64,000 nt of DNA from Mytilus trossulus. Lineage: Eukaryota > Mollusca > Bivalvia > Mytilida > Mytilidae. Positions 34,969 through 47,099 of this stretch are shown here, piece after piece; the first letter of the stretch is position 1, and the number at the start of each line of letters is the position of its first letter. The translations under genes and the position numbers were made by a program. The notes beneath the pieces are model-generated. The model saw only the letters and a list, made by a program, of their open reading frames with translations. It was not told where the DNA came from and did no database searches. The DNA lies in assembly GCF_036588685.1 (NCBI RefSeq), contig NW_026963296.1:3348001-3412000 (forward strand), in the 5' to 3' direction.

Positions 34969-36534
34969 CTGTAATCAACAAATCCTGTTTAGTTATAAAA
35001 ACAACATAAAATTGGTAACCCTTATGAAATTATTTAATTTTGACAGAAAACTAAGTAATGTGGATGATACTTATTATTTCTATTCATCCTGTTTTTCATG
35101 GACAGAGGAGTAAAAATTCATTTACAGGGTTCAACATATTGATAAAGCATGCAACACATAATTTTATCAGCGGTTTGATAAAACAAATAAGTTCGGAAAC
35201 TCATAGTTACCTTGAGAAAAGTCAGAATGTATATGGTGGCAATAAACAAATGAAGATGATATGAGCTAACTAAATATAAATTCAAGAGATATGGTATGAT
35301 ATCCTATGTAACTATCCACAAGAAACCACATGACTTATATAATACCAATTAAATGTCGCCTTACAACTTTCAATAATGAGCGAAACCAAAACTGCATAGC
35401 AAGCTAAAATGTCCTCAACATAACAAGATGCCAAACAATTGAAATGAGAAAACCTGACTGGCCAGATTTAGGTTTGACATGAAAAGCATTTGTATAATGT
35501 CACATTATAAGTACCAAAGACAAGAATGACGTTTCAATTTAGGATTTATCTATAACGAAATAATGACTTAATTTGAAGGGGTTCGTGCTCTTGCATTATA
35601 TCTGTTTTGTATTTTATGTTTTGCCCGAGTAAAACTTGTTCATATGAATAAGACAAAACTTCAGTAACAATACATGTATCTCCAAATTTTTAATCATGAT
35701 GATAGTTGATATAATAATTTTTGACTAATGCCCAGTGGGAAATATTTCATAGATATTCAGGATAATAACTTCTTAACAAAAACTCTAAAAAAGCGGATCT
35801 AGGACTAAAGACGGGGAAATTTATGTCACTAGAAAATGAGAATTTCAATTTGTTAGAAAGGCCGATCAATTAAGCATTGACTTCTTTAACTTTATGGTAA
35901 CAGACATGATAATGAAACTATCATGAAAATTAACAAATATCATTTATGCTTACAAGTAACATTAATAATACGAGGGATTATACACGGTAAGCCTATATGT
36001 TGATTCCTTCATTTTCAGACCGTATCATAACATGAATAGTTAACACTGCAGCTTTGAGAGTTTTTTTTAGATATGAACCTTTGTTCAAATGTACTTAATA
36101 AAAAAGAACACTTTCCATTTATAGGACATATTTTTCTTTATGCTTAATTACAGATTTTTTCTAGTTCATTAATTTATCATGATAAATTTTATCACAGCTT
36201 TGAATAGATTTTCAAAATTTGGCACAAAGGGTTTTATTATGTGTTGCTTCTATTTTGTTTACCCTTGTGTTTCATTTATCAAGACGTGTAAACTACAGCC
36301 AACAATGTGGTGGTGGTGTGTCATTAATACTACACGGATGTTCTAAGAATGACATTTTAAATTCTTCTGCATTCTAACCTGTGCACTCCACAGAGAGTCA
36401 TATAGTATACAAACATATCATAACCAAATCACAGCTAAGGCCTCTTCTGAACAGTTGAACATGTTGAAGGTCCCTACTATGTATTGGTTACCTAAACTAC
36501 ACATAAAACCAGTAAAATATCATTTCATCTCGCC
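34969..36534. other. Intron sequence, mostly unrecognised
   Basis: Mostly unique-looking AT-rich DNA. 35715-35880 shows weak similarity to family I ('gcccagtgggaaatatttca'). Confidence 0.4.
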
Positions 36535-36876
36535 CTCTAGTAAGTGTTCTACAACTAATCCTAACAGGGAGCTCATGTCAATAGATATAAACAATTCACC
36601 ACAATTTCTTGCAAGTTATTGAAAGCATTCTTGAGTTATTGTCCGAAAACTGGAAACTCTCCCTTTTTAAATGAATAAAACCCCATAACTCGAAAATGTA
36701 AAATCTAAAATTTATAAAAAAACGAAAGGGAGCTCACATCAATAGATATAAACAATTCACCTAAGTTTTAGGCAAATCGGTTAAAGGTTTTTTGACTTAA
36801 TGTCCGACATGTTGACGACGGACGGACAGACGGACAACGGTATACCATAATACGTCCCGTAAACGGGCGTATAAAA
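36535..36876 (+). mobile_element. Repeat family F copy
   Basis: Contains 'gagctcatgtcaatagatat' and 'gagctcacatcaatagatat' modules and ends 'cataatacgtcccgtaaacg' and 'ggcgtataaaaa', preceded by 'gacggacggacagacgg'. The same ending occurs at 50880-50965. Confidence 0.65.
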
Positions 36877-38130
36877 AGTGGAATTAACTATTTTTGGAGT
36901 GTAAATAATTCTTTGGATGTTTTAGATAAATTACGTGCTTTTGATTGTCCTTTTGTTCTGTTGACAGTTTTAACTTTTCAACTCTTTACACTACACTTCC
37001 ACACAATCTTATCAAACAAAAGTTTTCCTATTTTGTTAAATGGTCGTTTAGTAAATCTGAATGCAAATATATTTGCTGCAACTCATTTAAGGCCTTCTTC
37101 TCTAATAGGAAAGGTACATATGCTAGATATATTTAATGTTTTATGTGGGGTTCGTGACCTTAGTCTTTAGTTTTTTATGTTGTGTTTTGTGTACTATTGT
37201 TTCTCTGTTGGTCTTTTTCTTTTTAAGCAATGGCGTTGTCAGTTTATTTTCGACTTGAGTTTGAATGTCCCTCTGGTATCTTTCGCCTCTCTTTTACTGG
37301 AGTTGTGATGACAAGATTAAAGCTGTTAAGTTTCTCCTTGATAATATTTATGTACGTTTTGGCAATAAAGTTTATCGACAGGTTTTAGGTATTCCCATGG
37401 GCACCAATTGCACCCCTTTAATAGCAGTCTTGTTCTGGTACTGTTATGAATCAGTAAAGACCCACTTAAATTGCATTTACTTGATAAATTCAACAAAATT
37501 TACCGTTATATTGATGATATTTTATTGTTAAATAATCAAGAATTTTCTAAATATACTGCAGAAATTTACCCAAAGGAACTGACTGTAAATATATCAACTA
37601 CAAACAGTAATAACTGTCCTTTCCTAGATTTAGATATTCCAGTTTTACACAGTGAACTCTACAATAAAATTTAAGACAAAAAGGGACGATTTTCTGTTCC
37701 CTATTGTTTAATGTCCTTTTTTGGAAGGTGATGTTCCTTTGTCATCATCTGACGGTGTTTATATATCACAAGTCGTTCGCTATGTCCGTGTTCGTTGTAG
37801 CATTTTGGATTTCAATGAATTTAATCTATGTATAATACTGGTAAATTATTAAGTCAGGGATTTCGTTACTGCAAATTACTTAAAACCTTTACTTCATTCT
37901 TCTATATATATAAAGATTTGGTTTTGAAGTTTGGTTGTACCTGTAGAAAACTTATTTCAAATGGGATAGTACATCCTCATTTCTAGAGAGATGTTGTTTA
38001 CCGAGCCCTGACGTTTGAAACGATCCGGGTAAACTTATCGATCCTTTAAATAAAAAAATTTGCTAAAAGGTTACCAATTCAACACTGTAATTAGATCTTT
38101 GAATATCCATTTCATCGGTATTAATATTGA
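36877..38130 (+). pseudogene. Penelope-like element reverse transcriptase remnant
   Basis: Reading across at least two frameshifts, the plus strand shows the RT core of a Penelope-like element. In order it has 'FNFSTLYTTLPHNLIKQKF' (about 36965-37020), 'DNIYVRFGNKVYRQ', 'GIPMGTNCTPL' (about 37390-37420), 'YRYIDDILLLNN' with the catalytic YIDD (about 37500-37535), 'IYPKELTVNISTT' and a 'CPFLDLDI' block. Then come frameshifted remains matching the 'KRDDF' and 'YISQVVRYVR' regions. Residual 'KGYQFNTVIRSLNIHF' sits at about 38062. No GIY-YIG endonuclease was found and the 5' part is missing, so it is dead. A short repeat is nested at 37139-37300. Confidence 0.8.
37139..37300 (+). mobile_element. 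Short repeat nested inside the Penelope-like RT
   Basis: The RT reading frame stops after 'GTYARYI' and resumes at 'YWSCDDKIKAVKF'. Between them is non-coding text with 'gtgtactattgtttctctg', 'agcaatggcgttgtcagtt' and 'tggtatctttcgcc', a motif set common in mussel repeats. A weak partial match lies near 40250-40290. Confidence 0.55.
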
Positions 38131-38879
38131 TTTTGTTTGTGTGTTTTTTTGCTGTGCATGTTCTGATTTTGTGTCATGGAGGGATACGCCATATCTTTTG
38201 TTTTTCTATTACATCATTTGGTTATATTTAATATTAGTTATACAAAATTACAAAAATGTCCATGATACTAGCTTATTTTTTAATTTTTTTTTAATTTGTT
38301 TTTCAGTAGTCAGGCTTTTACAATCCCTTTACATCATCACCTGACTATGGTATTAAGGGGTTTGATATATATCTATACAACAAAAAATTGACTATATTTT
38401 TTTTCTTCTACTGTGAATATATATTATTTAAATATCAACATTATAATAAAAAGTGGAAAGAAACAATCACACACACATACACACACTCTCGCACTTGCAT
38501 TAACATAACATATATCAACTTGTGTATTGTAAAGAAAAATGTTATCTCTGTAAAGATCTGCTCTTTATGAACTGTAAGTTTCATTTTTTATTTTATATGA
38601 TTTGAATAAAAAATAATGGTGACTAATCAGTAAAAAATGTAATCTACTGGGGCCCAGAATTTTTGAAAATAAGGTGTGGTACCATTTTTCTTTGCTAGAT
38701 AATGTTCATTTTCCTGATATTTTCTTATTTTTGCTAATAGCCCTATAATACTTGGTTTCATATTATTTACATTTGTATATATAGTTTTTTGCAATAATAA
38801 TGATCAAATTCAACAGTAAACTCTCATTTTGAAAACCAAGAAAAATGTGCTTCTTAAATAATGTAAATAAACTCATCAT
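38131..38879. other. Intron sequence, nothing firmly recognised
   Basis: T-rich DNA, possibly the 3' tail of the Penelope-like element in its first 200 bp. Includes a CA-rich tract at about 38468-38490. No exon supported. Confidence 0.4.
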
Positions 38880-38964
38880 AGATACCAGGACTAAATTTTG
38901 TATATACGCCAGACGTGCGTTTCGTCTACAAAAGACTCATCAATGACGCTCGAATCCAAAAAAG
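38880..38964. repeat. Short mussel repeat ('cgccagacgtgcgtttcgtc')
   Basis: The segment with 'gtatatacgccagacgtgcg' and 'gactcatcaatgacgctcg' is recognised as a frequent mussel repeat end. It directly adjoins the 3' end of the LINE fragment. Confidence 0.5.
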
Positions 38965-39920
38965 TTAAAAAAGCCAAAGTTCACAAAATATCTTTTCAAT
39001 TTTTGTGAAAAAAGATTTCCATATAAAATTTGTTATTGGACATTCATAGAATAAATGCTTCATGGTTTCATCAGAAACCTTACAAAAAGTACAGAGCTTT
39101 GAATCTTTAAGTTTTACTTTAAACAAGAAAGTATTAGTTGCAATTATTCTGTGTAAAAATTTGTATTGAAAAGTTCTTAAATAAGTGTCTTTCAATGTCT
39201 TTACATGATTTTCTTAAAATAATATAATAGTCTGACCAATCTGCAATTTCAATACCTAGTAATTCCTCCCATTGTAAGAACTTTTCTGTTGGCAGTTGCA
39301 CATTTCTGTCAACAAGATCTTTGTATACAAACTTTGCCTTTTTGTTACACAATAATCTTTCCAAAAAATTATCAATACAGTTAAAAGTTACAAAATTTAC
39401 ATGAGCAATGTTTTCTTTAATATGTTCTCTCATATACTTTGGAATGTTAGCAATGAGACCATAATACTTTAAAAAATTGTTTGTTTGAAGTCTTGGTCCT
39501 ATCTGATCAAAATTACAAAAATCCTTAGTCTCTAAGTTAATAAGGTCAAACAAAGACTGCACTCCCCTTCTCTGCCACTGAATAAAGTACGGAAAATCTA
39601 CTAGAGGTGCGAAATTTAAAATATCTAATGACAAAATATCTTGAACAGAAATATTGGTAGCAGGCCTTGCTCCAATTGAAAGCTAAAAAATACATCCTTC
39701 CAAAAAGGATTGCTAAGATTATCAGAGATTTCTCTGATTTTTTTTTTGGAAAATGCAATACTCTTTCTCCACCATACTGTTCCAGGCTTTTCAATAACAA
39801 TGATTGCCAACTACCATATAAATTGGATGAAAACTTCTTTATCCAGCCAATCTTGAGGTATATATTAAAATAATGTATATTAATCATATTTAAACCTGCT
39901 AGCTTATACATTGTGTACAT
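38965..39920 (-). pseudogene. LINE ORF2 3' fragment (C-terminal zinc-knuckle region)
   Basis: On the minus strand three overlapping reading frames together give the C-terminal third of a non-LTR ORF2. Upstream (39546-39920) are 'NWIKKFSSNLYGSWQ'-type and 'GRMYFLAFNWS' remnants. Then comes a 166-residue stretch (39134-39634) with 'FIQWQRRGVQSLFDLINL', and finally 'TFQYKFLHRIIATNTFLF' and the zinc motif 'CTFCKVSDETMKHLFYEC' (about 39020-39090). The 'YKFLHRI...N' block preceding a C-x2-C-x8-H-x4-C motif is characteristic of these ORF2 ends. Frameshifted, 5'-truncated and inactive. Distinct from the element at 8360-13959. Confidence 0.75.
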
Positions 39921-41207
39921 GTTGTGTGTTTCTAACAGTAGATTGTTACCTATGTGGATGTACTTACGATTTGACTGCTGTTATCTATGCTAGGATTCGA
40001 TACTGGAACATGTTGGGCCTTTTCAGACATCTGAGACCGCTAAAGAAATTTACAAAATAGTTAGCCCTATTTATTGCCCATCACTCTACTAAAACTTTTA
40101 GATCTTTATTGAAATATATAACAATATATACAATGTCATGTAATCTTGTTCATTGTGCAAACTTTGACATCTCATATGAGGAGTTTGATTCAAATGTTTA
40201 ATGGCTTGATGTGAACCAAAACATATGAATATAAAAAGGTGTGATTTTTATGACTTGAGTTTTTAATATCTGCTTGGTATCTTCCGCCGCTTTTCCTTTT
40301 AGCTAAAATATTGACATTCTTTTAAATACATTTGTTTTATTCTAACTAGTATTTAACTGATTTATATTCTATCTTGGTGTTATGTGGTAAATATGTTATG
40401 ACTTTCATTGAATATTTCAAGATAATAGGCAAACAAAAAATTTCTTGTGAGCACTGTAGAATGAAGATTGCCAAATGTTTTTAGTGTAAACTTAAAATCA
40501 ACCATTGACTTGTATTTATCAATTGATAACATTTCTCGCATGTCTAAAGGCAATATTTAGAATTTGAGCTATCTTCCTTTGTTTATAATTCTACATTTGT
40601 ACTTTAGATACATACTCCATGCACTGCTAACATGGCTAATGTCATGCTTATGTATATATACTACTAAAATAACGAGGTCCAATTTGTTAGCCGACATGAC
40701 GTAAAAACAATGAAACAAAGAATTCAACTTTATATATAACTAATATAGGACAATGGTGTTGATTAAAAATTTCACCATTCCAGGCCCTTTTGTTTTCCAT
40801 ATAATTAATATTACCAATAATTAACATGTTTCGGATCGAATTTGATACAGATACATTGTTGTATAAGGGATTGATACTACTTAATTCAATCATTGACTAA
40901 AAAATATTTCTACAAGGATATTCAGGTTGTAGTAAGAAAATCAGGATGGATTCAAACAGAAACATATTATAATCAGCATAGCTTTATCAAATTACAATTG
41001 GAATATTAAAAATCCAGGCTGAAAATAAGGCTTTGGTACTTTAATTCTGTCACGGACCCGCGATGTCGCAGGAGTGTTCTAGTTTTGTTTAATAAAAGTT
41101 GTATGTATGGTTATACACATACACATCATTTTGTAAATATTATTTGACAATTCAGAGGTCATATAAAACTGAGATTTTGATTGACGATTTTTTTTAAAAG
41201 TATACAA
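39921..41207. other. Intron sequence, nothing recognised
   Basis: No exon with supportable splice sites and no repeat shared elsewhere in the window, apart from a weak 'ttgagtttttaatatctgc' / 'tggtatcttccgcc' fragment at 40250-40290. Confidence 0.4.
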
Positions 41208-41870
41208 CAGTCAGGGGCGTTACTTAAACAAGTTATTTTTTTAAGTTACTTATATAAGTAACTTTTGTTTGTAAAAATCATAAAATTACTTAATAGAGTT
41301 ATTTTAAATTTCAGTAGAAGCATAGACTAAATGTAGTTTCCAGTAATTTTTACACCATCTTATATCATAAAATAAAGAATTTATTAGATTTGAGAGCAGT
41401 ATAAAGATATATGGTCACTTTAAAAATAATGACAAAAATATTACTTGAATAAGTTTATATATAATATAATGTTATACATTTTTGAAAAAAATAGTAATAT
41501 CACTTATTTAAAGAACATGTAATTTCCTTCAGTTACAAACTATAAATAACTTCCAAGTCTTAATTAATTCACTAGTCTCTATCTATTTATTTCAGTCTTC
41601 CATCAAGATTTTGAAGGAAAATGATAATTTAATAGTCCCAAGACAATTAGTGGTTCAGAAGGATTAGATTTTATATTTATTGAGAAAAATAACCATATGA
41701 CTGTGATTGTGAAAATTTGTTAAAGCTAGTAAAATCTGTATTATTGGACGCCTATAAAAATAGTATTCAGAAAAGTTACTTATATAAGTAATATTTAGAA
41801 TATCCTCGTTTTCAACATTACTTGTATAGGTTATTTTAATTGTTACTTGTTTAAGTAATGCCCCTGACTG
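41208..41870. mobile_element. 663-bp MITE, CAGTCAGGGGC ends, TACAA duplication
   Basis: The left end is 'cagtcaggggcgttacttaa' and the reverse complement of the right end is 'cagtcaggggcattacttaa'; similarity extends about 26 bp. TACAA flanks both sides (41203-41207 and 41871-41875). Palindromic 'acttatataagt' blocks lie inside each arm (about 41247 and 41778). No ORF, so it depends on a transposase elsewhere. Confidence 0.85.
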
Positions 41871-42164
41871 TACAAGGGACGCGAAAAATATACAAATATT
41901 GTCGTATATTGGTATAACTCCTTATTGTTTCGGTTGTATGACATTTTTGTAGATTATTCTATTTGATTTTTTTTTGCTGTTTGCAGTGTCCATCTATTTA
42001 TCATATCTTTTCAGATAAAAAGCAAAAACACTAAATATGAGTTTAAAATTGTCAAGTAAGGGCACCCAATAACTTCTCAAGGAGTCATCCAATTGATTCG
42101 GTCATATTAGCATTTTTGTAGAACTTGTATTACTTTTTAGCCTTAAACAGTGTCTAATAAATAG

Positions 42165-42510
42165 GGGGAGGGTTGGGATCCCGCTAACATGTTTAACCCC
42201 GCCACATTATTTATGTATGTGCCTGTCCCAAGTCAGGAGCCTGTAATTCAGTGGTTGTCGTTTGTTTATGTGTTACATATTTGTTTTTCGTTCATTTTTT
42301 TACATAAATAAGGCCGTTAGTTTTCTCGTTTGAATTGTTTTACATTGTCTTAGCGGGGCCTTTTATAGCTACTATGCGGTATGGGCTTTGCTCATTGTTG
42401 AAGACCGTACGGTGACCTATAGTTGTTAATGTTTGTGTCATTTTGGTCTTTTGTGGATAGCTGTCTCATTGGCAATCATACCACATCTTCTTTTTTCATA
42501 CTACCTATCT
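42165..42510 (+). mobile_element. Repeat family A copy
   Basis: Clean copy from 'cccgctaacatgtttaaccc' through 'gtgcctgtcccaagtcagga' to 'ggcaatcataccacatcttc'. Very similar to 16095-16612 over its length and so probably relatively young. Confidence 0.85.
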
Positions 42511-42539
42511 AAAATGGATTAAGTTAATATATATCTAGG

Positions 42540-43810
42540 CCAAATAACATGAAAATTAGCAAACAAGAGTGCACACGCTGAAATGTCTCGCCTTCTTTAC
42601 TAACCATTCATATTATGTTGATAGTCCTAAATATAAAGCTTTACTACAACTATCACATACGATTTCACATATATTTGAAAATTTTACATGATCCAAGAAA
42701 ATAAACCAAACGAGAAATACATGAACACCTTTTCTAGTTTTTAAGAAACAGACTTAACCAAGAAAACTAAAGATTGACCAATGAACCATGAAATGAGGTC
42801 AAGGTAATATGAACCAAGCAAGGCAGTCACATACAGCTTACAATCCTTCCATACAACAAATATAGTTGACCTATTGCATATAGTTTAAGAATAAATAGTT
42901 TAGTATAATGTGGTACAAATTGAGAGACAAGTTACTGTGTGAAAACTAGAAAAATGCTTGTTTTAGACCCTTTTTGGCCCCTAATTCCTGAACAGTTTGG
43001 GCAATTACCCCGAAAATGAATCCCAACTTTCTACTTGTGGTATTGAACCTTGTGGTACAATTCAGAGCAATCAAAATACTTATACACAAGTTATTGTCCT
43101 GAAACTAGAAAAATGCTTGTTTTGGCCCCTAATTCCTAAACGGTTGGGACCATCACCCCCAAAAACAATTCCAACCTTCCTTTTGTGGTATTGAACCTTT
43201 TGTTTAAATTTCATAGAGATCCATACACTTAAACTAAAGTTATTGTCCGGAAACCAAATGTGTCTTCTGACGACGCTGACGACGTGATACCAATATACGA
43301 AAAACAGACCAAAACACAAAAACTTAACAATGAGGAATGAACCGTGAAAATGAGGTCAAGGTCAAATAAAACCTGCGAGACTGACATGTACATCAAAAAA
43401 AATTTCCATACACCAAATACAGTTGACCTATTGCATATAGTATTAGAAAAAAGACCAAAACTCAAAAACTTAACTTTGACCACTGAACAATGAAAATGAC
43501 ACCTGCTAAGTTGGACATGTTAACCTTACAATCCTTCCATACATCAACTATACTTGACCTATTGCTTAATAGTATCTGAGATATGGACTTGACCACCAAA
43601 ACTTAACCTTGTTTACTGATCATTGAAATGGGGTCGAGGTCAATTAAAAACTGTCGTATGGGCATGAGGACCTTGCAAGGTACACACATATCAAATATAG
43701 TTATCCTATTACTCATAATAAGAGAGAAATTAACAGTACAAAAAATCTTAACTTTTTTCAAGTAGTAACAGACCCATGAAAATGAGGTCAAGGACAATGG
43801 ACATGTGCAG
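42540..43810 (+). repeat. Family J modules enclosing a family B segment
   Basis: 42563-42890 and 43310-43810 share repeating modules with 'gaccaaaactcaaaaactta', 'aaaatgaggtcaagg' and 'atagttgacctattgc' (family J). 42890-43300 is family B ('cttgttttggcccc', 'gacgacgctgacgacgtgat'). The order J-B-J suggests either a composite element or an insertion of B into J. No coding exon. Confidence 0.55.
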
Positions 43811-44525
43811 TGATATTGTTGGGTTATTAAAAACTACCTCTACCCTTTTTTATTGGGAAAATATGTGTAATTTTCACCAAATTGGGAAATTTAGAATAAA
43901 CCATGAATTTGACTGTAACTTCAATTTATAGACCCAATTTCAAGAGTCAAACCCTGCTTTAAAATAAGACCCTTTTTTGTCAGTGATGATATATAAATAG
44001 ACCCTCAAATCTGCACATATACATGTAGTAACTTTAGGCATGAAAAATATATTTAAATTAGTGTTTTTCAGTTTACATTCATGCACAATTACTACTGAGA
44101 CTGCACAGTTTGGGGAAAAAAGTTGTCTTGAGAATAATTAAAGCCATTTTTTTTCAAATTGGGATTTGTCTCCAGGGGAAAAGCCTTTATTCTCCATTAA
44201 TTTAAGGCAAACAATATCACTAATGTGACAGACGGAAACTTCGTAACATATGGCATATATATACAAAGTATGAAGCATCCAGGTCTTCCAACTTCTAAAA
44301 TATAAAGCTTTAAGAAGTGAACTAACGCCGCCGCCGCCGGATCACTATCCCTATGTCGAGTTTTCTGCGACAGAAGTCGAAGGCTGGACATAAATAATCC
44401 TTTAAGGGCAATAACTCCTTGAGGAGTCATTCGATAATTTTGGAACAAACAGGAAGTATGTGGAACTTGACATATTGACCACCACCCCTTTATGTGTCTA
44501 TGAAGTATTTATGTATTACACTTAC
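43811..44525. other. Intron sequence with a short dispersed repeat end
   Basis: At 44325-44440 there is 'ccgccgccgccggatcac' followed by a 'gtcgagttttctgcgac' end similar to families D and E. The rest is unrecognised. Confidence 0.4.
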
Positions 44526-45734
44526 CCATGGTGCTTTATTTTGTTGATCTGACCATTCATCTATGAACATGTGTTTAATTTGACATGTGTCACATTGATA
44601 TGTAGGCTCTTCCATGAATATGTTTGATCCTGTCACACACTTTGGCTCAGTAAGGCCACATTCCCACTTTTTCTCAAATTTTACATTTGACATCTTGAAT
44701 CGTGTATGCATGATTGTGTTTAATTCCTCTGTCACAAAGTCGGCAATGTATTTGTACAAACCGCTTTTAATGTCTTCCCCAAATTCCCAAACCTGAATCT
44801 GAATAACATTTGGACATGTCATTACAAGTAATTTTCTTAATTTCGTTGTTTCATGTTGTAACTCAAAGACAGCAGTGCCTTTAAAAAGAGCAATTTGTCT
44901 TTTTTTCTTCTTACTGTCAATCACTTCTGCAACTGTATACTTCCTGCTCAGTGAAGCTATCAAATGATTCATTAAATGTGGTGGTAGAAACCGAAATCTG
45001 AAACACAACCACGTGGATCTTTTACATATATCTTTTGGCACATTAAACATTTCATAAATGTCACGCTCAGGTTCTGCTTTAACCATACAAGGTACATAAA
45101 AGTAAGGATTTTCATCAGCACCTGATTTGTTTGGACGTATAATGATATCAAATTTCTCCATTACATTCAGGATATAGTCTTTATGTTCATACAACATGTG
45201 TGTCTCTTTTTTAAATATATCTTCTAAAACGTCATAATTTAATTTGCCTGTATGATAAAATTCATTCCACCTTATTTGATTTTTAGTACTAGCTTGAAAT
45301 TTCCTTGCTGTTACTATACATTTAAAAGCATCAGACAACCATTGTGTATCTAAAATAATATTCTCTGGGAGATCTTTGAAATAAACTAAAGATCGGAGTT
45401 CATGGTGAAATTCTAGAAATAATATCAGTTCTTTCTCAGTTAAAGGCTTTGGTGTAACAGAAGAAATGTTCTTCATTTCCTGATAGGTGATAATCGGTAA
45501 CTCTTTCTTCTTTTCTTGAAGTCGTTGCTCCAGTTGTATAAATTTTAACGGATAATCTTTGTTCCATGCCCTCATTTCTCTGGCTAAGTTTATAATGTTT
45601 CGTCTTATTTGCTGGAATACACTGTGATCATCTTCTTTATTAGAAATAAAGTATTCACTCCTTACATGTCCACGTTCATCATCTGCCAGATTCTCGGTGT
45701 ACACCAACAAACTTTCTCTGCATGCCTCCTCAAC
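44526..45734 (-). CDS. Roco gene, COR-domain exon (403 codons)
   Basis: The acceptor is 'tgttttgtag' before 45734 and the donor is 'gtaagtg' after 44526; both junctions are phase 0. The exon starts with Val-Glu-Glu-Ala-Cys and includes the end of Roc ('SEYFISNKEDDHSVFQQI', about residues 28-45). A COR domain follows from about residue 100, with 'LTEKELILFLEFHHELRS', 'VYFKDLPENIILDTQWLSD' and 'PYFYVPCMV'. After COR is a Cys/His-rich segment ('PKCVTGSNIFM', 'CDTCQIKHMF') that may bind zinc. COR dimerises and couples Roc nucleotide state to downstream modules; the family role is well known, but this protein is untested. Confidence 0.9.
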
Positions 45735-45821
45735 CTACAAAACATAATATTTAGGTTCTTGGTATTTTGTGTGGTTTTCTATTGCTTTAACAGTTTAAGT
45801 TTTTAAAGAAGAATATTAGAA

Positions 45822-46235
45822 ACAAGAATGTGTCCAAAGTACACGGATGCCCCACTCGCACTATCATTTTGCATGTTCAATGGACTGTTAAATTTGGTAA
45901 AAAATCTAATTTGGCATTAAAATTAAACAGATCATACCATAGGGGACATGTGTACTAAGTTTCAAGTTGATTAGACTTCAACTTCATCAAAAACTACCTT
46001 GACCAAAAACTTTATGTTCAGTGGACCGTAAAGTTGGGGTCATAAGTCTAATTTGGCTTTAAAATTAGAAAGATCATATCATAAGCTACAAGTGTACTTA
46101 GTTTCAAATTGATTGGACTCCAGCTTCATCAAAAACTACCTTGACCAAAAACCTTAACCTGAAGCGGGACGAACGAACAGACCCACAGACCAGAAAACAT
46201 AATGCCCTCTTCTATCGTAGGTGGGGGCATAAAAA
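45822..46235 (+). mobile_element. Dispersed repeat family C, second copy
   Basis: Same ends as 3035-3458: 'acaagaatgtgtccaaagta' at the start and 'atcgtaggtgggggcataaa' at the end. Sits 88 bp upstream (in gene orientation) of the COR exon acceptor. Confidence 0.8.
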
Positions 46236-46309
46236 CTGTTATTGCAGATTAATATTATGAAAATAATACAATAATACATACTGTTATATTATATCTTGTT
46301 GAAATACTA

Positions 46310-46580
46310 CAATTTATGTACCCTGTGTGTAATTAAGGTGAAATACTATGATTGATGTACACTGTGTGTAATTAAGGTGAAATACTATAATTTATGTACT
46401 TTGTGTGTAATTAAGGTGAAATACTATAATGAATGTACACTGTGTGTAATTAAGGTGAAATACTATAATGTATGTACACTGTGTGTAATTAAGGTGAAAT
46501 ACTATAATGTATGTACCCTGTGTGTAATTAAGGTGAAATACTATAATTTATGTACACTGTGTGTAAAAAAAAGGTAATTT
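46310..46580. repeat. 39-bp minisatellite array
   Basis: About seven units of 'gtgtaattaaggtgaaatac' plus 'tataatgtatgtacactgt'. Because 39 is divisible by 3 it gives a 13-residue periodic ORF on the plus strand, which is a by-product of the repeat and not a gene. Confidence 0.92.
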
Positions 46581-46629
46581 ACGTACACTATGTGTAAGGA
46601 TTTAATTTCCATGAAGGTATATTTAACAA

Positions 46630-47095
46630 GAGTGCTCTAGCTGTGATATCTTACCAACTTTACGGATCATGATTGAATTTTTATGTTAAAAGTCTTTAAG
46701 TTTAAGGTTAAATTATAGGGATACATATTGTCTTTTATTGAATAAACTTAACACTATCGCAAGGTCCATGAAAAGGGGTGTCCAAGGAAATATGAACCTT
46801 GCCAGAGGGACATGTACATCTTATAATAATACTATCCACATATGACATCTTTCCTGTCAGTATCTGAGAAATAGGCGAAACAACAATCACTTAATATTGA
46901 TCAATGAAAAATATAAATGGTGGCAAGGTCGGATGAACCCTTCTAGACAGATAAGTATCCCTAGCAATCATTATTATGGAAATCCAGGTCCAGGATTATT
47001 GCTTCTGCACTTCATACAAAAATTTTTTTTATACCCTTAAAAAAGCACAAAAAGAATTCCTAAATAATATTGGTATGATTCCACTTCAAAAACAA
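46630..47095 (+). repeat. Family J-like dispersed repeat
   Basis: Starts 'aacaagagtgctctagctg' and carries 'gaccttgccagagggacatg'-like and 'tatctgagaaataggcg' text similar to 43500-43700. Degenerate. Confidence 0.45.
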
Positions 47096-47099
47096 AATA

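Noticed and set aside
46377-46577. Plus-strand ORF with a 13-residue periodic peptide
   Set aside because: A direct by-product of the 39-bp tandem repeat.
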